A stretch of DNA of 6,069 nucleotides from Bacillota bacterium (GCA_022706625.1 JAKJCD010000099.1:374-6442), one strand, 5' to 3'. Shown: positions 1 to 5,822, counted from the stretch's first letter. Notes: generated by a model from the letters alone, not told the origin. Numbers and translations: made by a program.

Positions 1-1
1 G

Positions 2-529
2 TGGCAGACAGAGGAAGGAATGGAGATGTCTCCTTATGTCAGATTTGCAAAGGCTGTAGAGAATAATAAACAAAAGGGATATCGTATCATATTCGGTATG
101 AGGCTGAGGCCGGAATCGCTTTACCTGGAATCAAGTCATTCTGTAATGGTCGAGGTGATACACGGGCAGGTCACACAGTATTTGCGGGATATGGTATATG
201 TAGAAGAACCGGAGTACCTGAAGCAGGAGGTAACAGCAAAAAGAGAGGCTTTCTCTGTAATCAATATGATAGCGCACAATTACACATACATCGCTTCGGT
301 TCTGTCAGAGAGTGGGTATGATTTCAGCGGTCTTGAAGGGGAAGCGCTTTTTGATGCAGTTTCTGACCTGGTCGTTTTTGTTAAGGCAGGATATGTGAAG
401 CCCGAGTATGCAGAAAATAAGGAAAATGTACTTTTTCCGGCATGGATAGTGAACACCGGAAGCACTTTGATCTATTTCGATTTGTATAGTGCCGAACCTC
501 TAGGGCATACAGATCTTTGGGAAGAATAA
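2..529 (+). CDS. yycH: YycH-like (WalH) regulatory protein, C-terminal part, cut by left edge
   Basis: The reading frame is open from base 2 (W-Q-T-E-E-G before the first Met at 20) to TAA at 527-529. The Met at 20 is therefore probably internal, and the gene begins outside the window. The visible 176 residues have no membrane segment and alternate short strands with acidic helices, as expected for the extracytoplasmic C-terminal part of YycH. In known Firmicutes YycH is anchored by one N-terminal helix and, together with YycI, modulates the sensor kinase WalK (YycG), which controls cell-wall metabolism. The effect is inhibitory in Bacillus subtilis and activating in Staphylococcus aureus. 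The call rests mainly on context: it lies 10 nt upstream of a clear yycI, followed by yycJ, htrA and rlmH. The sequence itself is only weakly diagnostic because this family diverges fast. Confidence 0.72.
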   Translation, partial: WQTEEGMEMSPYVRFAKAVENNKQKGYRIIFGMRLRPESLYLESSHSVMVEVIHGQVTQYLRDMVYVEEPEYLKQEVTAKREAFSVINMIAHNYTYIASVLSESGYDFSGLEGEALFDAVSDLVVFVKAGYVKPEYAENKENVLFPAWIVNTGSTLIYFDLYSAEPLGHTDLWEE

Positions 530-539
530 AGGGAATAAA

Positions 540-1274
540 ATGGATTGGACGAAAGCGAAGACGATTTTAATAGTAGCCTTGCTGATAACGAATATATTTC
601 TTTTGTGTCTCTATTTTTCGATGAAAACGGATAACGGCCCGACAGAAGAAAGGCTTCAGGCAGAGACGATCGCATTGCTTGAAGAAAAGCAGATTTATAT
701 CAGAGGCAATCTTCCGGACGAACATCAGAAAATGCCGGTTTTAATAGTTGAATACGATAGGCTCGATCCCGAGTATATTTCACAGAAAATAGACGAGCAA
801 AAACCGTCGGATGAGGAGTATGTATCCCGCGAAGAGGTTTTGAAAAAGACTGAAGAATTTCTGAAAGACTGCGGGCTCTGGAATAAAAATGTGGTTCTGA
901 ACAAGGTCGAACAGAACGAGGATACATTCATAGTATCTTACCGAAACGAATACGAAGGCATCCCGATAGAAGACAGTTATATAATCTGCACCGTAAGAAA
1001 AGGCGCAGTAAAAGAAATCGACAGATTTTGGCTTAAGCCCGTCGGTTACGGAAAGTCAAAAAAGGCTACGCTTTCGGCTTCCGCCGCTCTTATCGATCTC
1101 ATGAGGAGCAAGAACGAAAGGGATGCTATCCTTGTAGAGGATATTAAAATGGTTTATTGGCTGGATCCTTCGGATTATGAAGGAGAAACAGCTGTTTCTG
1201 ATACAGCTCTTCCTGCATGGAGGATCACTTATAATGAAGGACAGATAAAACATGTTCCGGCATACAGTGATTAA
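540..1274 (+). CDS. yycI: YycI (WalI), membrane-anchored modulator of the WalK kinase
   Basis: This 244-residue protein begins MDWTKAKTILIVALL, the characteristic YycI opening: a short cytoplasmic start, then one membrane helix at about residues 8-28. The rest is a soluble extracytoplasmic domain with a charged, probably helical stretch (about 33-115) and a mixed domain. It ends with a W-R-I-T-Y strand motif near residue 228, typical of the family C-terminus. In studied Firmicutes YycI pairs with YycH, and their membrane helices contact WalK to set its activity. The ATG at 540 is preceded by AAGGGAA (529-535), and the gene starts 10 nt after the yycH stop, which suggests translational coupling. 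The identification combines the N-terminal signature and gene order. Binding to WalK is inferred from the family. Confidence 0.85.
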   Translation: MDWTKAKTILIVALLITNIFLLCLYFSMKTDNGPTEERLQAETIALLEEKQIYIRGNLPDEHQKMPVLIVEYDRLDPEYISQKIDEQKPSDEEYVSREEVLKKTEEFLKDCGLWNKNVVLNKVEQNEDTFIVSYRNEYEGIPIEDSYIICTVRKGAVKEIDRFWLKPVGYGKSKKATLSASAALIDLMRSKNERDAILVEDIKMVYWLDPSDYEGETAVSDTALPAWRITYNEGQIKHVPAYSD

Positions 1275-1291
1275 TAAAAGAAAGGCATGAT

Positions 1292-2086
1292 ATGACATTG
1301 GAATTTTGTTCTTTTTCCAGCGGCAGCAACGGAAACTGCTATCTGATTAAATCCGAAACAACAGCCATTCTGGTGGATGCGGGCATAAGCACAAAAAGGA
1401 TAGTAAGCGGTCTTTCATCAACAAATACTTCCTCCGGGCAGTTGGCCGCCCTTTTGTTGACTCATGAACACAGCGACCATGTCAAAAGTCTTTCGGTATT
1501 GATGAGGAAATTTGGAGATGTTTTAGCCTATGCAAATGAAAAGACCTGGGCAGCCATAAATCAGAGTATAGACCGTTCCAGGATGAAAAATTTTACTACA
1601 GGGACGTCGTTTGAAATCGGAGACATAGGGGTAAACACTTTTCAGGTATGCCATGACGCCGCCGACCCAGTGGGGTATTCGTTTTTTAAAGCGGGAAAAC
1701 AGATCAGCATATTAACGGATACCGGCTGCATTGAAGAAGGGATGTTGGATGAGATTAGGGAAGCCGATCTGCTGGTGCTTGAAGCAAATCACGATGTCGA
1801 TATGTTGAAAATTGGCAGATATCCATGGTTTCTCAAAAAAAGGATACTAGGTGATAAAGGTCATCTTTCCAATGAATCAGCAGCGAAAATGTTGGTAAGA
1901 CTACTATCTGAAAAAGATAAGAAGCGAAGGATTCTTCTTGCCCATCTCAGCAGGGAAAATAATTTCCCTGAGATGGCATATCAAACAGTAAAAAATATCC
2001 TTGAAGAAGAAAACTACTATATCGGTAAACATGTTGAATTGGATACTATCATAAGAGACGAGATGAGTATCCTTTATCAGGTATGA
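1292..2086 (+). CDS. yycJ: YycJ/WalJ metallo-beta-lactamase-fold hydrolase
   Basis: This 264-residue protein has the MBL-fold metal site: T-HEHSDH (His58, His60, Asp62, His63), His121 in CHDAADP, Asp143 in LTDTG, and later histidines in GHLS (191) and AHLSREN (218). The N-terminal FCSFSSGSNGNCYLI block is typical of the YycJ/WalJ branch, and the length matches the family. The protein is cytoplasmic, with no signal peptide. Family members have been linked to exonuclease activity and mismatch repair in Bacillus and to division and replication phenotypes in streptococci (VicX); which role applies here is unknown. The ATG at 1292 follows a purine-rich AAGAAAGG (1278-1285), 17 nt after yycI. The region encoding the conserved HLSRENN block carries a strong inverted repeat (1942-1976). 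Confidence 0.93.
   Translation: MTLEFCSFSSGSNGNCYLIKSETTAILVDAGISTKRIVSGLSSTNTSSGQLAALLLTHEHSDHVKSLSVLMRKFGDVLAYANEKTWAAINQSIDRSRMKNFTTGTSFEIGDIGVNTFQVCHDAADPVGYSFFKAGKQISILTDTGCIEEGMLDEIREADLLVLEANHDVDMLKIGRYPWFLKKRILGDKGHLSNESAAKMLVRLLSEKDKKRRILLAHLSRENNFPEMAYQTVKNILEEENYYIGKHVELDTIIRDEMSILYQV
1942..1976 (+). repeat. Bulged inverted repeat inside yycJ
   Basis: CCATCTCA (1942-1949) pairs with TGAGATGG (1969-1976), and GGGAAA (1953-1958) pairs with TTTCCC (1963-1968). A 3-nt bulge (GCA, 1950-1952) and an ATAA loop (1959-1962) separate them. This makes a 14-bp RNA hairpin with one bulge. It overlaps the codons of the conserved HLSRENN segment and is not followed by a T-run, so it is not an obvious terminator. 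Function unknown. Confidence 0.7.
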
Positions 2087-2096
2087 TTGTGCTGAC

Positions 2097-2105
2097 AGGG
2101 GGTGA
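2097..2105 (+). promoter_or_regulatory. Shine-Dalgarno site of the htrA-like gene
   Basis: AGGGGGTGA, 9 nt before the ATG at 2115. This strong site fixes the start at 2115. Translation from an alternative frame opening at the yycJ stop (2083) would lack such a site. Confidence 0.8.
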
Positions 2106-2114
2106 AACAATATC

Positions 2115-3404
2115 ATGGATGAAGAAAAAACAATGTATGAGACAGAAGGAGATCAGCCAAATTTCGTGCTTGTTCAAGAGGAGGAAAAGGATGAGCTCAG
2201 CAATGACCCGGAAGAGAGGTGCGACAATGATCATGCAGCCCGGGATGTACCGGCATCAACTCCGGAGCAGCATCTGAAAAGAAAAGGCCGCTTTAACTTT
2301 AAAAGGTTTATGGCTGTTTTGCTTATCGCAGCGCTTTCTGCCTCAGCCGGTTTTGCAGGCGGTATTGCTGCGATACAATATAAAGCAGCAGACTATATAT
2401 CAGAGGGAACGAGAAACCAGATCACCATCAACCCAACGGATAATGTGAATATAGGAGAAGCAGTTGCGGCTAAAGTCATTCCTTCCGTTGTGGGGATAAG
2501 CACCACCCAGGAGGTGATAAGGCAAAATATTTTCGGAATGCAGCAGGGCCAGCTGATCCAGGGCGTTGGGACAGGATTCATTGTCAGGGAGGATGGATAT
2601 ATCCTGACCAATTCACACGTAGTCGATGACGGAAGTGCACAAACCATCACGGTTCAGCTTACCGATGGCCGTGAATTGAAAGGGACAGTGCTTTGGAGCG
2701 ATTCTTCCCTGGATCTTGCTATAGTAAAAATCGATGTTGACAATCTTGTTGCTGTTGAGCTGGGTGATTCGGATAAAGTTAATATCGGCGCCTATGCGGT
2801 GGCTATAGGAAACCCCTTCGGGCTTGTTTTCGACCGGAGCGTCACTCAGGGAGTCATCAGCGGACTCAATCGAACGATAACCGTCGGTAACAGCACCCAG
2901 TCTGTTACTATGGAAGGGCTGATACAGACTGATGCCTCGATCAATTCAGGCAACAGCGGAGGGCCGCTTTTGAACAGCAAGGGGCAGGTCATAGGGATAA
3001 ACTCAGCAAAAGCCGCATCCGGGGAGGGCCTTGGCTTTGCCATCCCCATCAATACGGCAAAGCCTATAATGGAAGAGGTCATGAAAACGGGGACATTCAA
3101 AAAGGCCTATTTAGGTATTTCAGGAGCGGATGCATCTCTTTATTTGCAGTATTATCCAGATAAGGATTTGGGCACGAAAACAGGAGTATATATAAGCCGC
3201 ATTTACGATGGTTCTCCCGCCTATCTTGCAGGTATCCAGCAGGGGGATGTGATCACGGCTATCAATGATACAAAAGTCAATACGATGGAACAGCTCACTA
3301 AGCACTTATTTTCTTACAAGCCCGGTGATGAGATAACCGTTCACGTGTTCAGAGACAGGAAGGAAATCAAATTAGCTCTTGTCTTGGGGGTTTCTCCGGA
3401 ATGA
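2115..3404 (+). CDS. htrA: HtrA/DegP-family membrane-anchored serine protease with PDZ domain
   Basis: This 429-residue protein is a quality-control protease predicted to act outside the membrane on misfolded exported proteins. It has four parts in order. A hydrophilic, strongly acidic N-terminal tail (about 1-55; 17 Asp/Glu against 4 Lys/Arg in the first 50) is presumably cytoplasmic. A basic KRKGRFNFKR segment and one membrane helix (about 65-89) follow. The trypsin-like domain (about 110-320) carries His168 in ILTNSHVV, Asp200 in SLDLAIVKI and Ser281 in NSGNSGGPL, so the triad is complete. One C-terminal PDZ domain spans about 330-425, with GSPAYLAGIQQGDVITAIND at its core. This is the usual Firmicutes HtrA plan; the equivalent Bacillus locus is called yycK/htrC. 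It starts 28 nt after yycJ and precedes rlmH, as in many Firmicutes, so it is probably cotranscribed with both. Confidence 0.95.
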   Translation: MDEEKTMYETEGDQPNFVLVQEEEKDELSNDPEERCDNDHAARDVPASTPEQHLKRKGRFNFKRFMAVLLIAALSASAGFAGGIAAIQYKAADYISEGTRNQITINPTDNVNIGEAVAAKVIPSVVGISTTQEVIRQNIFGMQQGQLIQGVGTGFIVREDGYILTNSHVVDDGSAQTITVQLTDGRELKGTVLWSDSSLDLAIVKIDVDNLVAVELGDSDKVNIGAYAVAIGNPFGLVFDRSVTQGVISGLNRTITVGNSTQSVTMEGLIQTDASINSGNSGGPLLNSKGQVIGINSAKAASGEGLGFAIPINTAKPIMEEVMKTGTFKKAYLGISGADASLYLQYYPDKDLGTKTGVYISRIYDGSPAYLAGIQQGDVITAINDTKVNTMEQLTKHLFSYKPGDEITVHVFRDRKEIKLALVLGVSPE

Positions 3405-3442
3405 TCACTGCAGGATAAGGACATATAGAACTGGTTAGACCA

Positions 3443-3922
3443 ATGAATATACAGGTGATATGCGTAGGCAGATTAAAGGAAGAATATTGGACCGAGGCGC
3501 TTTCGGAGTACAGAAAGCGCCTCGGTAAGTATTGCAGTCTTTCTATTGAAGAAGTAAAAGAAGAAAGGCTGCCGGATAACGCTAAAAGTGTGCAGGAAGA
3601 GACTGTAAAAGAAGAAGAAGGAAAGAGGATTCTTGAAAGAATAAGGACCTCAAGTTATGTTATAGCTCTTGATATAAGAGGCACTGAGCTTTCGTCGGAA
3701 GCCATGGCGGAAAAAATAAACGGCCTCTGTATCAGAAGCCGGAGCGATATCACGTTTATCATAGGAGGTTCATTGGGGCTTTCAAAAGATGTGCTTTCAA
3801 AGTCGGATTTTCGGTTGTCTTTTTCCAAGATGACTTTTCCGCATCAGATGATGCGGATCATTCTTCTTGAACAGCTGTATCGCAGCTTCAAGATAAACAG
3901 AAACGAAATCTATCACAAATAA
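3443..3922 (+). CDS. rlmH: RlmH, 23S rRNA (pseudouridine-1915-N3)-methyltransferase
   Basis: This 159-residue SPOUT-class methyltransferase uses S-adenosylmethionine to methylate pseudouridine 1915 in helix 69 of 23S rRNA on the assembled 70S ribosome. Family marks are the MNIQVICVGRLKEEYW start, VIALDIRGTELSSE (73-86), the glycine-rich cofactor loop IIGGSLG (106-112), LSFSKMTFPHQMMR (125-138), and the C-terminal tail ending YHK. It appears full length and intact. The start at 3443 is set by homology (M-x-I) and by an in-frame stop at 3416-3418. However, no good Shine-Dalgarno lies just upstream; the nearest purine run, AAGGA, ends about 21 nt before the ATG. A perfect 14-bp hairpin spans codons 17-28. 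The gene follows htrA by 38 nt and converges on the ArsR-like gene. Confidence 0.97.
   Translation: MNIQVICVGRLKEEYWTEALSEYRKRLGKYCSLSIEEVKEERLPDNAKSVQEETVKEEEGKRILERIRTSSYVIALDIRGTELSSEAMAEKINGLCIRSRSDITFIIGGSLGLSKDVLSKSDFRLSFSKMTFPHQMMRIILLEQLYRSFKINRNEIYHK
3491..3526 (+). repeat. Perfect 14-bp inverted repeat inside rlmH
   Basis: ACCGAGGCGCTTTC (3491-3504) is exactly reverse-complementary to GAAAGCGCCTCGGT (3513-3526), with an 8-nt loop GGAGTACA. The GC-rich stem would be very stable in mRNA. It encodes TEALSEYRKRLG, a conserved helix of RlmH, and no T-run follows. It is not a typical terminator, and its function is unknown. Confidence 0.9.
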
Positions 3923-3925
3923 ACG

Positions 3926-3948
3926 GCATTGCGGCGCTGTGCCGCTGC
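3926..3948. terminator. Weak hairpin between converging rlmH and ArsR-like genes
   Basis: GCGGC (3931-3935) pairs with GCCGC (3941-3945) around a 5-nt loop. The stem can extend by GCA/TGC (3926-3928 with 3946-3948) across a TT bulge. It fills most of the 26-nt gap between the two converging stop codons. In the plus direction six T's (3958-3963) come 9 nt after the stem, too far for a canonical intrinsic terminator. In the minus direction only a broken T-rich stretch follows. A shared weak terminator is possible but not firmly supported. Confidence 0.35.
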
Positions 3949-4266
3949 TCAACCGAATTTTTTAACGGCATCTATGTATTTTGCCAGAACACCGAGGTTA
4001 ACAAAATAGTAAGAGAATTTATCCTCTTTTTTGATTTGGACTAAGCCGGCTTCAGCCAGTTTTTTTATGTGCTGAGATATGGTTGCCTGAGAGTAATCAA
4101 AAGCGGCGACTACATCCTTGTTGCATATCATTGTGCGATTTCGGTTGCTTACAAAAATAAAACGAAAGATCTTAAGCCTGGCGGGATGGGCCAGCGCGTC
4201 GGAAACACGGGCAGTCAGCATTACTTCTTCTTCGTGGAATTCGTCGGGTTCTTTTCTAAGTCTCAT
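3949..4266 (-). CDS. ArsR-family winged-helix transcriptional repressor
   Basis: This 105-residue protein is a compact winged helix-turn-helix regulator. VSDALAHPARLKIFRFI (about 22-38) is the typical ArsR-family entry helix. The HTH follows with DVVAAFDYSQATISQHIKKLAEAGLV (about 52-77), then the wing IKKEDKFSYYFVN. Such proteins bind DNA as dimers and usually release it on binding a ligand. The classical ELCVCDL metal-binding box is absent and the only Cys is in MICNKD (about position 48), so arsenite or cadmium sensing through that box is unlikely. The inducer is unknown. The start is ATG at 4266-4264: GAGAGGA (4280-4274) sits 7 nt upstream of it, whereas the TTG two codons earlier has no room for a ribosome site. 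The gene is divergent from the RocR-like activator and probably autoregulated through the palindrome at 4287-4313. Confidence 0.9.
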   Translation of the reverse strand: MRLRKEPDEFHEEEVMLTARVSDALAHPARLKIFRFIFVSNRNRTMICNKDVVAAFDYSQATISQHIKKLAEAGLVQIKKEDKFSYYFVNLGVLAKYIDAVKKFG

Positions 4267-4273
4267 CTGCAAA

Positions 4274-4280
4274 TCCTCTC
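4274..4280 (-). promoter_or_regulatory. Shine-Dalgarno of the ArsR-like gene (decides the start)
   Basis: On the minus strand GAGAGGA is followed by 7 nt and then ATG (4266-4264). An in-frame TTG at 4272-4270 lies only 1 nt from this site, which makes the ATG the likely start. Confidence 0.8.
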
Positions 4281-4286
4281 ATATCG

Positions 4287-4313
4287 TATAATAACAATGC
4301 ACTGTTTATTATA
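4287..4313. promoter_or_regulatory. Imperfect palindrome, probable ArsR-family operator
   Basis: The core AACAATGCACTGTT (4293-4306) matches its own reverse complement at 12 of 14 positions. The symmetry continues outward: TATAATAACAATG on the left mirrors TATAATAAACAGTG on the right, with one extra base. It overlaps the -10 box and predicted start of the ArsR-like gene. This is where ArsR-family repressors commonly bind to block their own promoter, and AACA-N6-TGTT resembles known ArsR-type operators. Binding is inferred. Confidence 0.6.
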
Positions 4314-4336
4314 GGAGACAAGACGTTTTGAGTCAA
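4308..4336 (-). promoter_or_regulatory. Sigma-A promoter of the ArsR-like gene
   Basis: On the minus strand TTGACT (4336-4331) and TATAAT (4313-4308) are separated by exactly 17 nt (4330-4314). That is five of six matches at -35 and six of six at -10. The predicted start is near 4300, giving a leader of about 35 nt before the ATG at 4266. This is the strongest housekeeping promoter in the window. Confidence 0.88.
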
Positions 4337-4343
4337 GACTAAG

Positions 4344-4350
4344 ACAGTGC
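4344..4350. promoter_or_regulatory. Possible second operator half-site
   Basis: ACAGTGC is the inverted copy of GCACTGT (4299-4305) inside the palindrome. The two copies are about 45 bp apart and flank the ArsR-like promoter. It is short enough to arise by chance, so this is a low-confidence call. Confidence 0.25.
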
Positions 4351-4357
4351 AAAATTA

Positions 4358-4385
4358 TTTGCGCAGGCTTGAGTGTTGTGATAGT
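4358..4385 (+). promoter_or_regulatory. Weak candidate extended -10 promoter for the RocR-like gene
   Basis: TGTGATAGT (4377-4385) resembles an extended -10 element (TGn plus GATAGT, four of six). A poor -35 (TTTGCG, 4358-4363) lies 16 nt upstream. No better housekeeping promoter and no -24/-12 element was seen between 4337 and 4413. The call is tentative. Confidence 0.25.
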
Positions 4386-4400
4386 CTGTTATCAAACAGA
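4385..4400. repeat. Small perfect inverted repeat upstream of the RocR-like gene
   Basis: TCTGTT (4385-4390) and AACAGA (4395-4400) are perfect inverted arms around ATCA, ending 3 nt before the GGAGG ribosome site (4404-4408). It could be a leader hairpin affecting translation or a protein-binding site. It shares the CTGTTA block with the upstream sites at 5801-5850. Confidence 0.5.
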
Positions 4401-4403
4401 TGT

Positions 4404-4408
4404 GGAGG
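4404..4408 (+). promoter_or_regulatory. Shine-Dalgarno of the RocR-like gene (decides the start)
   Basis: GGAGG lies 5 nt before ATG 4414-4416. The frame is open further upstream to a TTG at 4369, but that codon has no ribosome site and would place the small inverted repeat inside the gene. Confidence 0.8.
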
Positions 4409-4413
4409 ATATT

Positions 4414-5793
4414 ATGATCAAAGGCAAAGACTATAAGAAAATCACCGAAGAAATATTCCGCCTTATGGAGGAAGGCCTTCATGTTGTAGATAAAGAAGGC
4501 AGGACGATAATTTATAATGATGCCATGGCAAATATGGAGAAAATGAATCGGAATGAAGTTTTAAAAAAACCTTTTCGCGAAATGTTCAGTCATATCGAGG
4601 AGGATCGGAGCACCATACTTCAGGCATTGAAATACGGTAAAACAACTTTAAACGTTCAACAAACATACCGAAATATCGATGGAAAGGAAATCACAACGGT
4701 AAACAGTACATATCCTTTGACATTTGACGGAAAGATTGCAGGGGCGGTTGAGATAGCCAGAAATATTACGGACGTCCAAAAGCTGTCTCACACTATAATG
4801 AACTTTCAGCAGGAGATTACGGAACCGGAAGATATAAGGGAAAAGAGGATCAAGGCCTATAGCTTTGATATGATAATAGGAAAGAACAAACGCTTTGCGG
4901 ACGTGGTTGAACGTGCGAAAAAAGCAGCCCAAAGCGACGCCTCCGTTCTTATCTACGGGGAAACGGGAACCGGCAAAGAGCTTTTTGCTCAGAGTATCCA
5001 TTATCACAGCGACAGAAGAAGCAAGCCGCTGCTGGCGCAAAACTGCGCCGCCTTGCCTGAAAGCCTGCTGGAAGGTATTTTGTTCGGTACGGCAAAGGGA
5101 GGGTTTACAGGCGCTATGGACAGGGCAGGCTTATTCGAGCAGGCCGATGGCGGGACCCTCCTTCTGGATGAGATAAATGCAATGCCCTACGAACTTCAGG
5201 GGAAGCTGCTTAGAGTGCTTCAGGAGGACTACCTTCGCAGAGTCGGGGGAACGAAAGACATACCTCTCAATGTCCGTATCATCGCAACGATCAATGAACC
5301 TGCGGAAAAGCTCATTGAAAAAGGACTTTTGCGCAAAGACCTGTACTATCGCCTGGCAATTATTAATATCAATGTTCCTCCCTTGAGGGAGAGAAGAGAT
5401 GATATTCTGCTGCTTGCGGAGAAATTTCTGGACAAGCACAACAAACGCTTTGTGAAGGAGCTCTGGATGATTTCGGATCCTGCGAAGAAAGAGCTGCTGG
5501 ATCATGATTACCCGGGTAATGTGAGGGAGCTTGAGAATATCATAATGGCGGGAGTTTCTATGGCAGGAGATGAGCATGTGCTTACTGAGGAGCATCTTTA
5601 CATCGAGAAAAATACTGTCACCGGTTCGGCGGAATACGAATTAGCATCTCAAATGGGTCTCTATGACTATTTAAAGCAAATCGAAGATCATCTAATAAAA
5701 CAAGCTATGATTTCAAACGGGGGCAATATCAGCTGTGCGGCCCGGCAATTGGGGATAAAGCGTCAAACGCTTCAGCATAAGCTGAAAAAGTAA
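4414..5793 (+). CDS. RocR-like sigma-54-dependent activator (PAS, AAA+, Fis-type HTH)
   Basis: This 459-residue enhancer-binding protein has four parts. An N-terminal PAS sensor (about 13-118) includes EGLHVVDKEGRTIIYND, and ITTVNSTYPL..DGKIAGAVEIARNITD close to RocR. A linker spans about 119-150. The AAA+ domain (about 151-390) has Walker A GETGTGKE (182-189), the sigma-54 contact loop as GGFTGA (229-234) instead of GAFTGA, Walker B GGTLLLDE (246-253), sensor I IIATIN (289-294), arginine-finger region RKDLYYR (307-313) and GNVREL (368-373). The C-terminal Fis-type HTH spans about 436-456 (GNISCAARQLGIKRQTLQHKLKK). There is no receiver domain, so it probably senses a small molecule. Layout and length match RocR of Bacillus (about 461 aa), which activates arginine/ornithine catabolism, but the ligand here is unknown. 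It is divergent from the ArsR-like gene. A near-consensus sigma-54 promoter lies about 150 bp downstream and is its probable target. Confidence 0.93.
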   Translation: MIKGKDYKKITEEIFRLMEEGLHVVDKEGRTIIYNDAMANMEKMNRNEVLKKPFREMFSHIEEDRSTILQALKYGKTTLNVQQTYRNIDGKEITTVNSTYPLTFDGKIAGAVEIARNITDVQKLSHTIMNFQQEITEPEDIREKRIKAYSFDMIIGKNKRFADVVERAKKAAQSDASVLIYGETGTGKELFAQSIHYHSDRRSKPLLAQNCAALPESLLEGILFGTAKGGFTGAMDRAGLFEQADGGTLLLDEINAMPYELQGKLLRVLQEDYLRRVGGTKDIPLNVRIIATINEPAEKLIEKGLLRKDLYYRLAIININVPPLRERRDDILLLAEKFLDKHNKRFVKELWMISDPAKKELLDHDYPGNVRELENIIMAGVSMAGDEHVLTEEHLYIEKNTVTGSAEYELASQMGLYDYLKQIEDHLIKQAMISNGGNISCAARQLGIKRQTLQHKLKK

Positions 5794-5801
5794 AGGGCCG
5801 C

Positions 5802-5819
5802 TGTTACCCAAAGGAAACA
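5802..5819. promoter_or_regulatory. Candidate upstream activating site 1 (imperfect)
   Basis: TGTTACCCAAAGGAAACA has the form TGTT-N10-AACA with partial inner symmetry (CC/GG). It has the same length and the same TGTTAC start as the perfect site at 5832-5849, and the centres are exactly 30 bp apart. It lies about 160 bp upstream of the predicted sigma-54 start. It is a probable binding site for the Fis-type HTH of the adjacent activator, by inference. Confidence 0.5.
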
Positions 5820-5822
5820 CTT

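Noticed and set aside
20..22. ATG at 20 as the true start of the first gene
   Set aside because: The frame is open to the window edge, there is no Shine-Dalgarno, and the protein lacks the N-terminal membrane anchor expected for YycH. It is more likely an internal Met of a truncated gene.
2083..2277. 64-codon frame starting at the yycJ stop
   Set aside because: It overlaps the start of the htrA-like gene in another frame, has no ribosome site and shows no recognisable protein. It is a shadow frame.
3931..3963. Strong intrinsic terminator after rlmH
   Set aside because: The stem is short and the T-run starts 9 nt after it, so it is kept only as a weak candidate.
4267..4272. TTG start two codons upstream for the ArsR-like gene
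   Set aside because: GAGAGGA lies only 1 nt from the TTG but 7 nt from the ATG at 4266.
4369..4413. Upstream TTG start adding 15 residues to the RocR-like protein
   Set aside because: No ribosome site precedes the TTG, while GGAGG is correctly placed before ATG 4414. RocR-type proteins also begin close to this Met.
4648..5040. 130-codon minus-strand frame, and a 154-codon one at 5131-5595
   Set aside because: Both lie opposite conserved PAS/AAA+ coding sequence, have no promoter or ribosome site, and give low-complexity, unrecognisable proteins.
5384..5397. CTCCCTTGAGGGAG inverted repeat in the activator gene
   Set aside because: It encodes the conserved PPLRER segment, the arms are only 6 bp, and the 2-nt centre cannot form a loop. 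It is probably coincidental.
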